Shown here one piece after another: positions 51,900 to 60,042 of a stretch of 64,000 nt of DNA (position 1 is its first letter; each line of letters starts with the position of its first letter). The notes under the pieces are model-generated. The model did not search any database. It was not told the DNA's origin and saw nothing but the letters and a program-made list of their open reading frames with translations. Made by a program: the position numbers and the translations under genes. Source of the stretch: Spirochaetota bacterium. GTDB lineage: Bacteria; Spirochaetota; UBA4802; UBA5550. Location of the stretch: positions 1-64,000 of the forward strand of contig JAFGJK010000034.1 of assembly GCA_016929135.1 (NCBI GenBank), written 5' to 3'.

Positions 51900-53312
51900 T
51901 TACTCCTTTTTTGAATAATTGAATCGGGACCCGGAGCTCCCTTCATCCCCTTCCATCATCTCTAGCATAACCTCACTGCTGATATTGTTCAGGAGGGAAT
52001 GCAGGAGGATCCCCTTTTTCTCCAGGTATCGTTTGCGTGCGAACCAGTAGCATAGACCCGCCGCCATGATACCCATAAAGACAATGCCGGTCTTCCTGTC
52101 GGCGACCCATCCAAAGGCGAAAATACCCGTGAAGAACACCATGCACCCGGCCATGGTTAAATGCTGCAGGGGCTTTCCGAATCGGAAAAAACCATGGCGG
52201 TACAATTCAGGCATCAGCCGTGGCATCCGCCACACTGCTACCGCGCCGAGTCCCTGGGACACCATGAGCGCGAAGACCACCATGATGGCATAGGACTCGA
52301 GGTTTGCCGTGAAAAGGACGCCCGCCGCCGAGAGTAACGTCATCGCCAGGAGCAGCACCTCGGGCGTCTTGAATCGCCCGATTCTGTTGAACACGAGGGG
52401 TATGACATGATCCCTGCTCCAGGCCAGGGCCTCCCTCGCCGCCATGAGCATGATTGCGTTGATGGTGGTGCCCATGGCGAAGAGCGCCGAAACCACCACA
52501 AAGGTGACCACCCAGGAGGGGAGGAACCGCTCCGCAGCGACGATAAGGGCCGTGGGGCCAATTCTCGCCGCCTCATCCCATCGGATTGTTCCGGTGAAGG
52601 CATAGGTCTGCACAACATACAGGAAAAGAATCAGCAGAAGCGATATGATAATCGCCAGGGGAATGTTCCTCCGGGGATTCTTCACCTCCCCGGCCACCTC
52701 CGTGAGAGCCACAAAGCCGGACCAGGAAAAGGTCGCAATCGCCACGACAACAATGAACTTGCCGATTCCATTCGGGAAAAGCGGCGCCTGGTATTCCGGC
52801 TGCAGATGGAAGAGCCCGCCGGCCCCGAATATGAGCATTCCGGCAACGAGCATCACCATCATGATCACCTGGAACCACTGGAAGATGCGGACACCGATCC
52901 AGTTGATGATACCGAAGACCACAACCACTCCGATGGCCGTCACCGTCACGGGAAGGCCGGGCATCAGCCTTCCCAGGTATTCAGCAAATCCCCGGGCAAC
53001 GAGGCAATTGGTGCAAATCATCCCCACCACTGCGGCGACCGAAGAGACGAATCCGGCCGTGGGCGAGATCAGCCTTGTCACAGCGAAGTAATTTGCCCCC
53101 GTCACCGGCATCACACCACCAAGCTGAATCAGGTACAGGGCGGCGAATATGTTCGGCACCACCGATACCGCATAGGCCAGATAGAGGCTCGGCCCGGTCA
53201 TGCCCGCCAGCGATGGGATGAGCACGAAAATAGACGCACCGATCACCATCCCCACAATCAATCCGATGCTCCCCCCCAGCGAGAGGGTGCGCTCCAGTCT
53301 GTTCACTTCCAT
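51900..53312 (-). CDS. APC-superfamily amino-acid permease
   Basis: The start at ATG 53312 fits the family; the open frame extends 18 codons further. The 470-residue inner-membrane carrier has about twelve helices and the APC signature of helix 1, GSIGLIVGMVIGASIFVLIP, which forms the substrate-binding unwound segment. IATFSWSGFVALTEVAGEVKNP in helix 6 matches the family's second binding site. Substrates are usually amino acids or amines. Lying between a CoA ligase and an enoyl-CoA hydratase, it may import the acid degraded by this operon. The C-terminal tail is acidic. Confidence 0.85.
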   Translation of the reverse strand: MEVNRLERTLSLGGSIGLIVGMVIGASIFVLIPSLAGMTGPSLYLAYAVSVVPNIFAALYLIQLGGVMPVTGANYFAVTRLISPTAGFVSSVAAVVGMICTNCLVARGFAEYLGRLMPGLPVTVTAIGVVVVFGIINWIGVRIFQWFQVIMMVMLVAGMLIFGAGGLFHLQPEYQAPLFPNGIGKFIVVVAIATFSWSGFVALTEVAGEVKNPRRNIPLAIIISLLLILFLYVVQTYAFTGTIRWDEAARIGPTALIVAAERFLPSWVVTFVVVSALFAMGTTINAIMLMAAREALAWSRDHVIPLVFNRIGRFKTPEVLLLAMTLLSAAGVLFTANLESYAIMVVFALMVSQGLGAVAVWRMPRLMPELYRHGFFRFGKPLQHLTMAGCMVFFTGIFAFGWVADRKTGIVFMGIMAAGLCYWFARKRYLEKKGILLHSLLNNISSEVMLEMMEGDEGSSGSRFNYSKKE

Positions 53313-53375
53313 AATACCCCGACCTCCATACCCTTGCTCCTTCGATCTGCCCGGGCAGGCTTCCACACTGACAGA

Positions 53376-54962
53376 TTACTGCAGTGTGCCAGCGCGCAAG
53401 TCATCGATCACCTGCTGCTGGACCAACACCCGGTGTACCTTGCCGATCCTTGTGACCGGTATCTCATTCCTGAATACAACCCTCTTCGGCACTTTGAAGC
53501 TGGCGAGCTGTTCCCTGCATTTTTCGATCAGCACATCGGCATCCGCCTCGACACCGGGCATCGGTGACGCCACGAGCCACACCACCTCGCCATAGACGCT
53601 GTCTGGCACACCAATGGCAGCGGCCATCCCCACCATGCCGGTTTTCAGCGCCACATCCTCGACCTCCGAGGGAAGCACCGTATAGCTCCCCACCCTGATG
53701 ATGTGCTTGATTCTACCCTTTATATAAAGAGCCCCTTCCTTAGTGAGATACCCAATATCGCCAGTGCGGCAATAACCGTCGGCGGTGAAGCCCTCGCTAT
53801 CCTCCTCCGGCATCCTGAAGTACCGCTTGATGGTATAGGGACCGCGCACGAGCACCTCCCCCTGCTCTCCCGGGACAGCATCCCTTCCCTGAGCGTTGAC
53901 TATGCGCAGTTCCACCCCCGGCAGGGGCCTCCCTACGTATCCCTCAGCAAGCACCTCCAGGGGATCCCCCGGCTCTGTAAAAGCTATCTCGGAACCTGCC
54001 TCGGTACTCCCGTACCCATTCACGATGCGGGTACATATCCTCTCGCGAATCATCTTCAACAGGTCCAGCTCCACCTTCTCTCCTGACAGCGCAGCCAGCC
54101 TAAGAGATGAGAGATCGAAGGTGTCCAGGTCCGGGTTCATTAGTGTTATGGCGTACATCGTGGGGACACCGGCGAAGAGCGGCACTCTCTCCCGCTGGGT
54201 GGTCTCCAGAACCCGCTGGGGGCTCCAGGTATCATGAACCAGCAGGTGGTTCCCCATGGTCAGGGGCGCGCAGATGAGCTCAACGGTCCCCCCCACATGG
54301 CTCGGCGGCAGGCAGGCAATGCTCTTGAACCTTCCCGGAATATACCGGGCCAGAAAATCACCCTCCACCTTTGCCATCCTTGCGACGTTCTGCTTTGTAA
54401 GAAGGGCGGCCTTGGGCACCCCCGTGGTGCCGCCGGTGAACACGATCAGAAATCCGTCATCGGCATCCTGATCCTTCTGCCTCTTCTCCAGGGCTTCGGA
54501 ATCCCGGGGCGGGACGGTGAGGACTTCATGGAATTCCCCGTCTTCTCCGGTCCAGAGCATATGAGTTTTGCCTTCCAGTCGCAGCTCAGTGATAACGCTC
54601 ACAAGCGATTCCGTCATCCCCTTTGTCTTCGCCGCGATTATGACCGATGGGAGCAGATGCGAGATGAATCTGACCAAATCCGCTTTTTTATACTTCATGT
54701 CCAAGGGACAGAGTATCCCCCCGATCCGGTCAGTCGCCACGAGGCTTGCGATGTACTCCGGTGAGCAGGGGAGCATTGTGGCCACCACGTCCCCTTTCTG
54801 TACATCCAGATCGAGGAGCCTTCCCGCAAGATTCATCGACTGGTCCCTTAATTCACCGTAGGTAGTGATGATGGAATCGCTGGTCATGGATGGAAATGTC
54901 GGATCGACTTCGGCCCAGTAATCAATAAATTCCCATAAAAACCTTGCATTATCCACATCCAT
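53376..54962 (-). CDS. AMP-forming acyl/aryl-CoA synthetase
   Basis: The 528-residue ANL-superfamily enzyme activates a carboxylic acid with ATP and CoA. Motifs are the ATP loop VFTGGTTGVPKAALLT near residue 175, the NGYGSTEAGSEIAF adenine-binding segment, CRTGDIGYLTKEGALYIKGR (Asp and hinge) and the C-terminal catalytic Lys in VTRIGKVHRV. Substrate preference is not predictable. It is the first gene of a three-gene operon with the permease and hydratase, facing the TetR gene across a repeat-containing control region. Confidence 0.88.
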   Translation of the reverse strand: MDVDNARFLWEFIDYWAEVDPTFPSMTSDSIITTYGELRDQSMNLAGRLLDLDVQKGDVVATMLPCSPEYIASLVATDRIGGILCPLDMKYKKADLVRFISHLLPSVIIAAKTKGMTESLVSVITELRLEGKTHMLWTGEDGEFHEVLTVPPRDSEALEKRQKDQDADDGFLIVFTGGTTGVPKAALLTKQNVARMAKVEGDFLARYIPGRFKSIACLPPSHVGGTVELICAPLTMGNHLLVHDTWSPQRVLETTQRERVPLFAGVPTMYAITLMNPDLDTFDLSSLRLAALSGEKVELDLLKMIRERICTRIVNGYGSTEAGSEIAFTEPGDPLEVLAEGYVGRPLPGVELRIVNAQGRDAVPGEQGEVLVRGPYTIKRYFRMPEEDSEGFTADGYCRTGDIGYLTKEGALYIKGRIKHIIRVGSYTVLPSEVEDVALKTGMVGMAAAIGVPDSVYGEVVWLVASPMPGVEADADVLIEKCREQLASFKVPKRVVFRNEIPVTRIGKVHRVLVQQQVIDDLRAGTLQ

Positions 54963-54996
54963 TCATTATACCTCCAACAGGAAGGATATACATATT

Positions 54997-55084
54997 ATTA
55001 TAAAAATTTCATATGTATGAAAAAAATATAAAGGCATGAAAAAAAATCAAGTTAAAATTTCATAATATTGAAAAAATTTCATAT
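54997..55084. promoter_or_regulatory. Divergent control region with three AAAATTTCATA repeats
   Basis: The element AAAATTTCATA occurs at about 55003, 55054 and 55074. The first copy is part of a perfect inverted repeat, TTTCATA-TG-TATGAAA (55007-55022). The second forms an imperfect 16-bp inverted repeat (55058-55073). The first lies just upstream of a TATAAT box (54997-55002, minus strand) for the CoA-ligase operon, while the others flank or fill the tetR promoter. This is the layout expected for operators of the divergent TetR protein. Confidence 0.65.
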
Positions 55085-55095
55085 ATTTGTACTAT
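55068..55095 (+). promoter_or_regulatory. Probable promoter of the TetR gene
   Basis: TTGAAA (55068-55073) and TACTAT (55090-55095) are 16 bases apart on the plus strand, about 37 bases before the start codon. One AAAATTTCATA repeat lies inside the spacer and another just upstream, consistent with autorepression. Confidence 0.55.
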
Positions 55096-55132
55096 TAAAT
55101 TCCCGACTGATAAAAAACCGAGGAAAAAAAAG

Positions 55133-55810
55133 ATGCGAGCAAAATCTGACAGGAGTCAGTGGGATACCAACCGGCTGGAAAAGAAGAAAAAGTTGAAGCA
55201 GCAACAAATGATCGACATGGCGGAGCGCCTGTTCATCCAGCATGGTTTCGAAAACACGACCATGGATATGATCGCAGAAGAGACCGGCTATACAGTCAGA
55301 AGCCTGTATCTCTATTTCAGGGACCGCGACGACATCTTCGCGGCGGTTACACTACGGGCTCTCGACGTGCTGCTAGATAAGATGAAGCATTCGGTTGGCG
55401 GGAAAACGACGGGATACGAACGGCTAATGGCAATCGCGGATGCCTATTTTACGTATTTCAGGGACTACCCGGCATATTTCGAATTCAACCGCATCTTTGA
55501 AGTTCACACCTACTACTACAACAGGCCGGTCAAGGAGGAAGGTTTCGGTGTCTTCGTATCGCGGTGCCAGGAGGTGAACGACCAGATCACCGACCTGCTG
55601 ATTGAATCGATCGAACTCGGCCAAGAGGACGGATCCATCAAAAATAGCATGGGATCAAAAAAATTGATGTTGCTTCTCTGGGGCGCCACCTTCGGCCTCC
55701 TTCAGATCATACGGATCCGGCAGAACCACCTGAATGACGTCTACGATACCAATGAGGAGGAGCTATTCGGGGAATTCATCAAAACAATAACGAGAATACT
55801 TGGCGTCTGA
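55133..55810 (+). CDS. TetR-family transcriptional regulator
   Basis: The 225-residue protein has an N-terminal TetR helix-turn-helix (residues about 24-70): MIDMAERLFIQHGFENTTMD, then IAEETGYTVRSLYLYFRDRDDIF. An all-helical ligand domain follows. Such repressors commonly sense acyl-CoA or acid ligands when they face fatty-acid-type operons. The divergent CoA-ligase operon and the shared repeats suggest it represses both directions until the substrate or its CoA ester is present. The ligand is unknown. Confidence 0.88.
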   Translation: MRAKSDRSQWDTNRLEKKKKLKQQQMIDMAERLFIQHGFENTTMDMIAEETGYTVRSLYLYFRDRDDIFAAVTLRALDVLLDKMKHSVGGKTTGYERLMAIADAYFTYFRDYPAYFEFNRIFEVHTYYYNRPVKEEGFGVFVSRCQEVNDQITDLLIESIELGQEDGSIKNSMGSKKLMLLLWGATFGLLQIIRIRQNHLNDVYDTNEEELFGEFIKTITRILGV

Positions 55811-56101
55811 TCGAATCCTTGATGTTTCAGGGGAACACGACCACCTTCCCCCGTCGCAGCGCCCCACCGCCGCGGGGAATGAAGCCTACCACAGGGGCGC
55901 GGCTTGATTACGAATGCATGGAGAACGTGAGAAGAGGGATCCCTTTCGATGCGGGACGTTTACGTACACCATCTCCACAGCAGACCCCCCATCAGTCGGA
56001 TCGATGGAGCTGCCGCAGGACTATGCATCCCTCCGCACCGGGTTGAACCGAAGTCCGGGCCTCACTGTTGAGGTCCGCGTCTCACCGGTTATCCGGCTGT
56101 C

Positions 56102-57112
56102 CTACAGGAGGAGCTCCTTACCCACCTTCAGGTCCACCCATTCATTCTGGAATGCCCGGTGAAAGCGCTCCAGGCTCCAGTCGGAGCTGTCGTGCGGCGA
56201 GAGGGACAGGATAGAGATCCGCTCCTTCCGTATCGCCTCGATCGCATGGTCCACATCCGCCTCGTCGAGCCCTCGCCAGGGGGCCCTGTCTGCACCGACG
56301 ATGTACTGCACATTGATGGGACCGAGGTTCCCCCTCCCCCCCTTCACCGGGAAATGCAGGCCGCCGATGACGGCATAGATGGGCTGGTCGAAAAGCATCT
56401 TCGCCCTCTGGATGATTCTCTCCACCGTGGGATGGCCGCACCCGATCACCAGAACGATTCCCTTCCCCTTCAGGTTCAGTGCCAGCACCTGCTCGTCGGT
56501 CTTTCCGACGAGAAAGAGAAATCGCGGGATCGGCCCTGTGGAGACGATGCCCGGTGCGATCACCGTCGGTTCGGAAAGCACCCGTACCTTCGGGCCCGAG
56601 TTCCACTCTGATGGCCGCAATGGTGACGGTGCGTACACGGGGATCTCACCAAGCTTTACAGGACCCCTGGACAGGGAAAACTCCCCCTTTTTCATCTCCC
56701 GCATGCCTCCCAGATGATCAACATGGAGATGGGAGATGAAGATCATGTCGATGTCCGACAGCTTCACATTGAGCGCCTTCATATTCTGCAGCAGTGGCGA
56801 GGGATGCTCCTCACCAGCGTTATACCCGACGTCCATGAGGATCGTGGTATCATCCGCCCTCACCAGGTAGGAGACCCCCGGTTCTGTTCTAAGATCTTCA
56901 TTCTCTGCAAGGAAATCTATAATGGGGAGGACCGACAGTGTATTAATGCTGCCTATGTTGGCAAGCTTCGGGAAAACCGTCCTGTCCAGAAGGGCGTTCG
57001 TCTCCTCCCTGCCGGCGTTGACCTGAGAGGCCTTGACCAGCAGAAATGCGATTATCGCCACCAGAATGACCGCAATGAATCCCGCAGGAATAAGCACGAT
57101 TTTTTTCCTCAT
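56102..57112 (-). CDS. Membrane-anchored metallo-beta-lactamase-fold hydrolase
   Basis: The 336-residue protein has an N-terminal membrane helix (residues about 5-27) and an MBL domain with the full metal motif ISHLHVDHLGGM. The later ligands are in VIGCGHPTVERI and GGLHFPVKGG, as in MBL proteins related to dihydropteroate-like methanopterin enzymes (DHPPP synthase group). No adjacent partner gene indicates its substrate. It is separate from the earlier MBL protein at 8857, which has a changed first motif. Confidence 0.78.
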   Translation of the reverse strand: MRKKIVLIPAGFIAVILVAIIAFLLVKASQVNAGREETNALLDRTVFPKLANIGSINTLSVLPIIDFLAENEDLRTEPGVSYLVRADDTTILMDVGYNAGEEHPSPLLQNMKALNVKLSDIDMIFISHLHVDHLGGMREMKKGEFSLSRGPVKLGEIPVYAPSPLRPSEWNSGPKVRVLSEPTVIAPGIVSTGPIPRFLFLVGKTDEQVLALNLKGKGIVLVIGCGHPTVERIIQRAKMLFDQPIYAVIGGLHFPVKGGRGNLGPINVQYIVGADRAPWRGLDEADVDHAIEAIRKERISILSLSPHDSSDWSLERFHRAFQNEWVDLKVGKELLL

Positions 57113-57243
57113 TATCCCACCATCCTCACTGAATTGACGCGATCACGATGCAATGAATCCCTCCGGCACAACCCTCATAATCAGCGCCATGTTATTCACT
57201 AATACACTCCCCTGTTATTTGTCCAGCTATATATCGGTATCCG

Positions 57244-57255
57244 CGGGAATTCCCG
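57244..57255. promoter_or_regulatory. 12-bp palindrome upstream of the ilv leader
   Basis: CGGGAATTCCCG is a perfect 12-base palindrome, overlapping a second inverted repeat (TCCCG...CGGGA). It lies about 160 bases before the leader peptide and is a candidate regulator site. No protein that binds it is known from this window. Confidence 0.4.
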
Positions 57256-57413
57256 GCATTGCGGGATCAGAGCCCCGCTCCAGCCACTGCAAATCCCCCC
57301 TTGTGGGGGTCAGAGTATCGGATAAACGAAAAAAACGAAATCCACTTCTTTTTACCTGACAAAAATCTCATCTCCAGTTGATCTATCTCATCAATTTCAT
57401 TGGAGAGACGCAT

Positions 57414-57518
57414 TTGTCCCTGACCGGAGCATACATCATCGTCATGCAGACCGTCACCGCAGTGGTAACGGTAGTCGTCGTATGCATGGCATGCGGGTTC
57501 GCTCCGGGTCAAGGGTAA
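57414..57518 (+). CDS. ilv operon leader peptide, Val-rich
   Basis: A TTG start with GGAGAG six bases upstream opens a 34-codon ORF containing eight Val codons, four of them consecutive, plus two Ile and two Leu. Its centre reads VTAVVTVVVV. An internal ATG at 57444 would give a 24-residue version that keeps seven Val codons but lacks a good ribosome site. It precedes an intrinsic terminator and the acetolactate synthase genes, the arrangement of the ilvBN and ilvGMEDA attenuators. Control by charged Val-tRNA, with Ile and Leu contributing, is inferred. Confidence 0.8.
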   Translation: MSLTGAYIIVMQTVTAVVTVVVVCMACGFAPGQG

Positions 57519-57542
57519 TCGTCTTCTCGAAAAGAATACCAG

Positions 57543-57580
57543 AGCCCCTGTCGGAGTGAACCGGCAGGGGCTTTTTGTTT
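57543..57580 (+). terminator. ilv attenuator terminator
   Basis: A 12-bp stem with one G-U pair (AGCCCCTGTCGG / CCGGCAGGGGCT, six-base loop) is followed by a T-run, 25 bases after the leader stop codon and just before the large-subunit gene. In the leader, CCGGAGC (start) can pair with GCTCCGG (end). The latter can instead pair through CTCCG with CGGAG at the top of the terminator stem, which gives a plausible attenuation switch. Confidence 0.8.
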
Positions 57581-57593
57581 ATGGAGGCACCCC

Positions 57594-58624
57594 ATGAATC
57601 TCTCAGGCGCGGAACTGATCGTGAGATTCCTTGAAGACCATGGGATCACTACCGTCAGCGGGATCCCCGGGGGGCGCAACCTGCCGATCTACGACGCCCT
57701 TCACCGCAGCCGCATACGGCACATACTGGCCAGGCATGAACAGGGGGCCGGATATATCGCCCACGGCATGGCCCGCTCCACCGGCACTACCGCGGTCTGC
57801 CTCGCCACCTCCGGGCCCGGGGTGACGAACCTGATCACCGCCATCGCCGATGCGAAGCTCGACTCGGTGCCGCTGGTGGCGGTGACCGGCCAGGCCCCCC
57901 TCTCCATGATCGGCACCGACGCATTCCAGGAGGTCGGCACCTACGGGCTCACCATCCCTGTGATGAAGCACAATTTCCTGGTTCGAAGGGCAGCGGACCT
58001 GCCGCGAATACTTCCGGAGGCCTTTATGATCGCCGGGAGCGGGCGCCCCGGTCCCGTTGTGGTGGATGTCCCGAGGGACATACAGATCGATTGTACGGAT
58101 TTTTCCGGCTGGAAGGAGAGAGTCCCTGTGGATATACCCGCGGGGGGGGACGAGCATGCGCTGCGCCAGGCGGCAAAGATGATCAGCGCCTCCCCGCGGC
58201 CATAGGCGCCGCACTGGCGCACCCGGACAGAAGGGTGATCTGCTTCACCGGTGACGGCTCCTTCCAGATGAACATCCAGGAGCTGGCGACCCTGGCCGAT
58301 CTTGACCTGAACATCACGGTGATTCTCTTCAACAACCGTCATCTGGGACTGGTGCGCCAGCAACAGGAGCTCTTTTATCGCGGAACAATCATGGCATCGA
58401 GATTCCATCGTCACATCGACTTCGCCGCCATCGGCAGGGATTTCGGCATCGAAGGCCACCTCGTCGGCAAGGAGGTCGACCCCATGCCGGTGCTGAAGGC
58501 GGTGCTGCGGGGAAAGGATCCCCGTATCGTGGACCTGCGCATCAATGCCGCATACAACGTCTATCCCATGGTGCCGCCCGGTGCGGCAAACAGCGACACC
58601 ATTGGAGGTGATATGGATGGATAG
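57594..58624 (+). pseudogene. ilvB: Acetolactate synthase large subunit, internally deleted and frameshifted
   Basis: The first 203 codons encode the N-terminal TPP domain, with the catalytic Glu in RHEQGAGYIAHG and DAFQEVG, up to the linker (AAKMISASPRP), then stop. From about 58195, in another frame, the C-terminal TPP domain resumes at the conserved LPAAIGAALAHP and runs through GDGSFQMNIQEL and NNRHLGLVRQQQ to a normal C-terminus. About 220 codons, mainly the FAD/central domain, are missing. At the junction CCCGCGGCC encodes parts of both conserved segments in different frames, so a deletion between short repeats is likely. Either a real pseudogene or an assembly collapse. Confidence 0.85.
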
Positions 58625-58940
58625 GACAGTCATACAATGCATTGTGAGGAACAATCCGGGGATGCTGTCGCACATCACCGGGCTATTTTCCAGGAGGGGC
58701 TACAACATCGAGGGAATCTTCTGCACGAGCCTCGTCAGGGGTAAATGGAGCAGGATATTCCTGCTGGTTGCAGAGGATTCACGGCTGCAGCATATCCTGC
58801 GGCAGCTCGAAAAGCTCTACGATGTGATCCAGGTGTCGCTCAGGGAGGATATCGGTGCCGCGGCCTTCGACACCGTCTGTTCCGTATATTTCAACGACGG
58901 AAAGGCCGCGGCTCCCAGTCCCCCACCTGGGGAACAATAA
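58617..58940 (+). CDS. ilvN: Acetolactate synthase regulatory (small) subunit
   Basis: The start at 58617 follows GGAGGTGAT and overlaps the end of the large-subunit frame by 8 bases. The 107-residue protein has one ACT domain of the IlvN/IlvM type: RTVIQCIVRNNPGMLSHI, GLFSRRGYNIEGIFC and LRQLEKLYDVIQV. This domain binds valine for feedback inhibition and stabilises the catalytic subunit. It lacks the longer C-terminal half of IlvH-type proteins. Its frame is intact although its catalytic partner is broken. Confidence 0.9.
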   Translation: MDRTVIQCIVRNNPGMLSHITGLFSRRGYNIEGIFCTSLVRGKWSRIFLLVAEDSRLQHILRQLEKLYDVIQVSLREDIGAAAFDTVCSVYFNDGKAAAPSPPPGEQ

Positions 58941-58956
58941 TGGAGCGGATTGAGTC

Positions 58957-59943
58957 TCATTTCACCGGGATATGCTCCAGGGGCCGCACCTGATCCAGGA
59001 CGATGGCATCCACCGGGCACGAGGATATGCAGAGGCCGCACCCCAGACAGAGCTCAGCATCAATCGACGCCCCTTCGCCGACTGAAATCGCCTCAACCGG
59101 GCACCGATCCTCGCAGGCACCGCAGGCGGTGCAGAGGGCTCTGTCCACCGAGGCCCGATACCGGCTGGGGGAGAGTATCCACTTCTTACCGGAATATTTC
59201 GCAAGCCGGAACATCTCGCAGCAGCATTCGCAGCAGTTGCAGATGGCGTTGCCGAATCCCCGGTTCTCCACCATGTGCACCAGCCCCTCCTCCTCGCTCC
59301 GTTTCAGTATTGCCAGCGCCTCCTCCCTGGTGATAGTCCTGCCGTGCCCACGCTCAAGGGCATAGTCAGCACCGCGGTTCAGCTGGATGCACGACTCCAG
59401 GGATGCACCGCAATTCCGCTGGCTCAGCCTGCAGGGGCACTGCACCACGGCGATACGCTCGGAGCGGTCAATCATTTCGACGCAGGCCTCGTAGGGGAGC
59501 ACGCCGCTCTGCATCGTGATCGTCTCGTTGACCGGGATGACCCGCATGAACGAGGGGAGCACCATGTCCGGGGGGAGGTCCCTCATGAGCGCCGAAAAAT
59601 CGCCGTCCATGACCCTCTTCCAGAGCCCGAAAAAATCACCGGTGGCGCCGCTCCAGACCAGGCTCGCATCGTGAAACTGCACGATGTTCTTCGCCAGCCG
59701 GTACGATACGGGGCCCTCCCCCGGTGCCTTGAAGACCGCCCCCTTCAGGAAGAGCGAGTCCAGCAGTGCCTGGACCGCCTCCACCCCCTTTCCGGTCTTT
59801 TCTGAAAGCCCGGCGGCGGTTCCCGGGAGCAGTACCGCCAGGGCCGCCTCTTCCGGCGTGCAGAGCGTCTTCCAGACACCCAGGAGATTTTCCGATTCCG
59901 GAAGACCCATCCTGGCGCAGAGTTCTCTATAGGCGTTCTCCAT
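58957..59943 (-). CDS. Two-[4Fe-4S] ferredoxin-type protein with Cys-rich motif
   Basis: The ATG at 59943 follows GAGGGGGGC; a longer open frame is not used. The 328-residue protein has a mostly helical N-terminal part with a winged-helix-like region, a Cys-rich central segment (VVQCPCRLSQRNC and ICNCCECCCEMF) and two C-terminal ferredoxin motifs, CTACGACEDRCP and CLGCGLCISSCP. It probably shuttles electrons or senses redox state in the cytoplasm; the partner is unknown. It is convergent with ilvN, 16 bases away. Confidence 0.8.
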   Translation of the reverse strand: MENAYRELCARMGLPESENLLGVWKTLCTPEEAALAVLLPGTAAGLSEKTGKGVEAVQALLDSLFLKGAVFKAPGEGPVSYRLAKNIVQFHDASLVWSGATGDFFGLWKRVMDGDFSALMRDLPPDMVLPSFMRVIPVNETITMQSGVLPYEACVEMIDRSERIAVVQCPCRLSQRNCGASLESCIQLNRGADYALERGHGRTITREEALAILKRSEEEGLVHMVENRGFGNAICNCCECCCEMFRLAKYSGKKWILSPSRYRASVDRALCTACGACEDRCPVEAISVGEGASIDAELCLGCGLCISSCPVDAIVLDQVRPLEHIPVK

Positions 59944-60042
59944 CGCTGCCCCCCTCGGGATTGTCAGTAAACAGATGTTCCGGCTGATTGTGACAGCAGT
60001 ATGCATGACTCGGCGGATCTAGGCAAATACTTTTTGCCGGTG

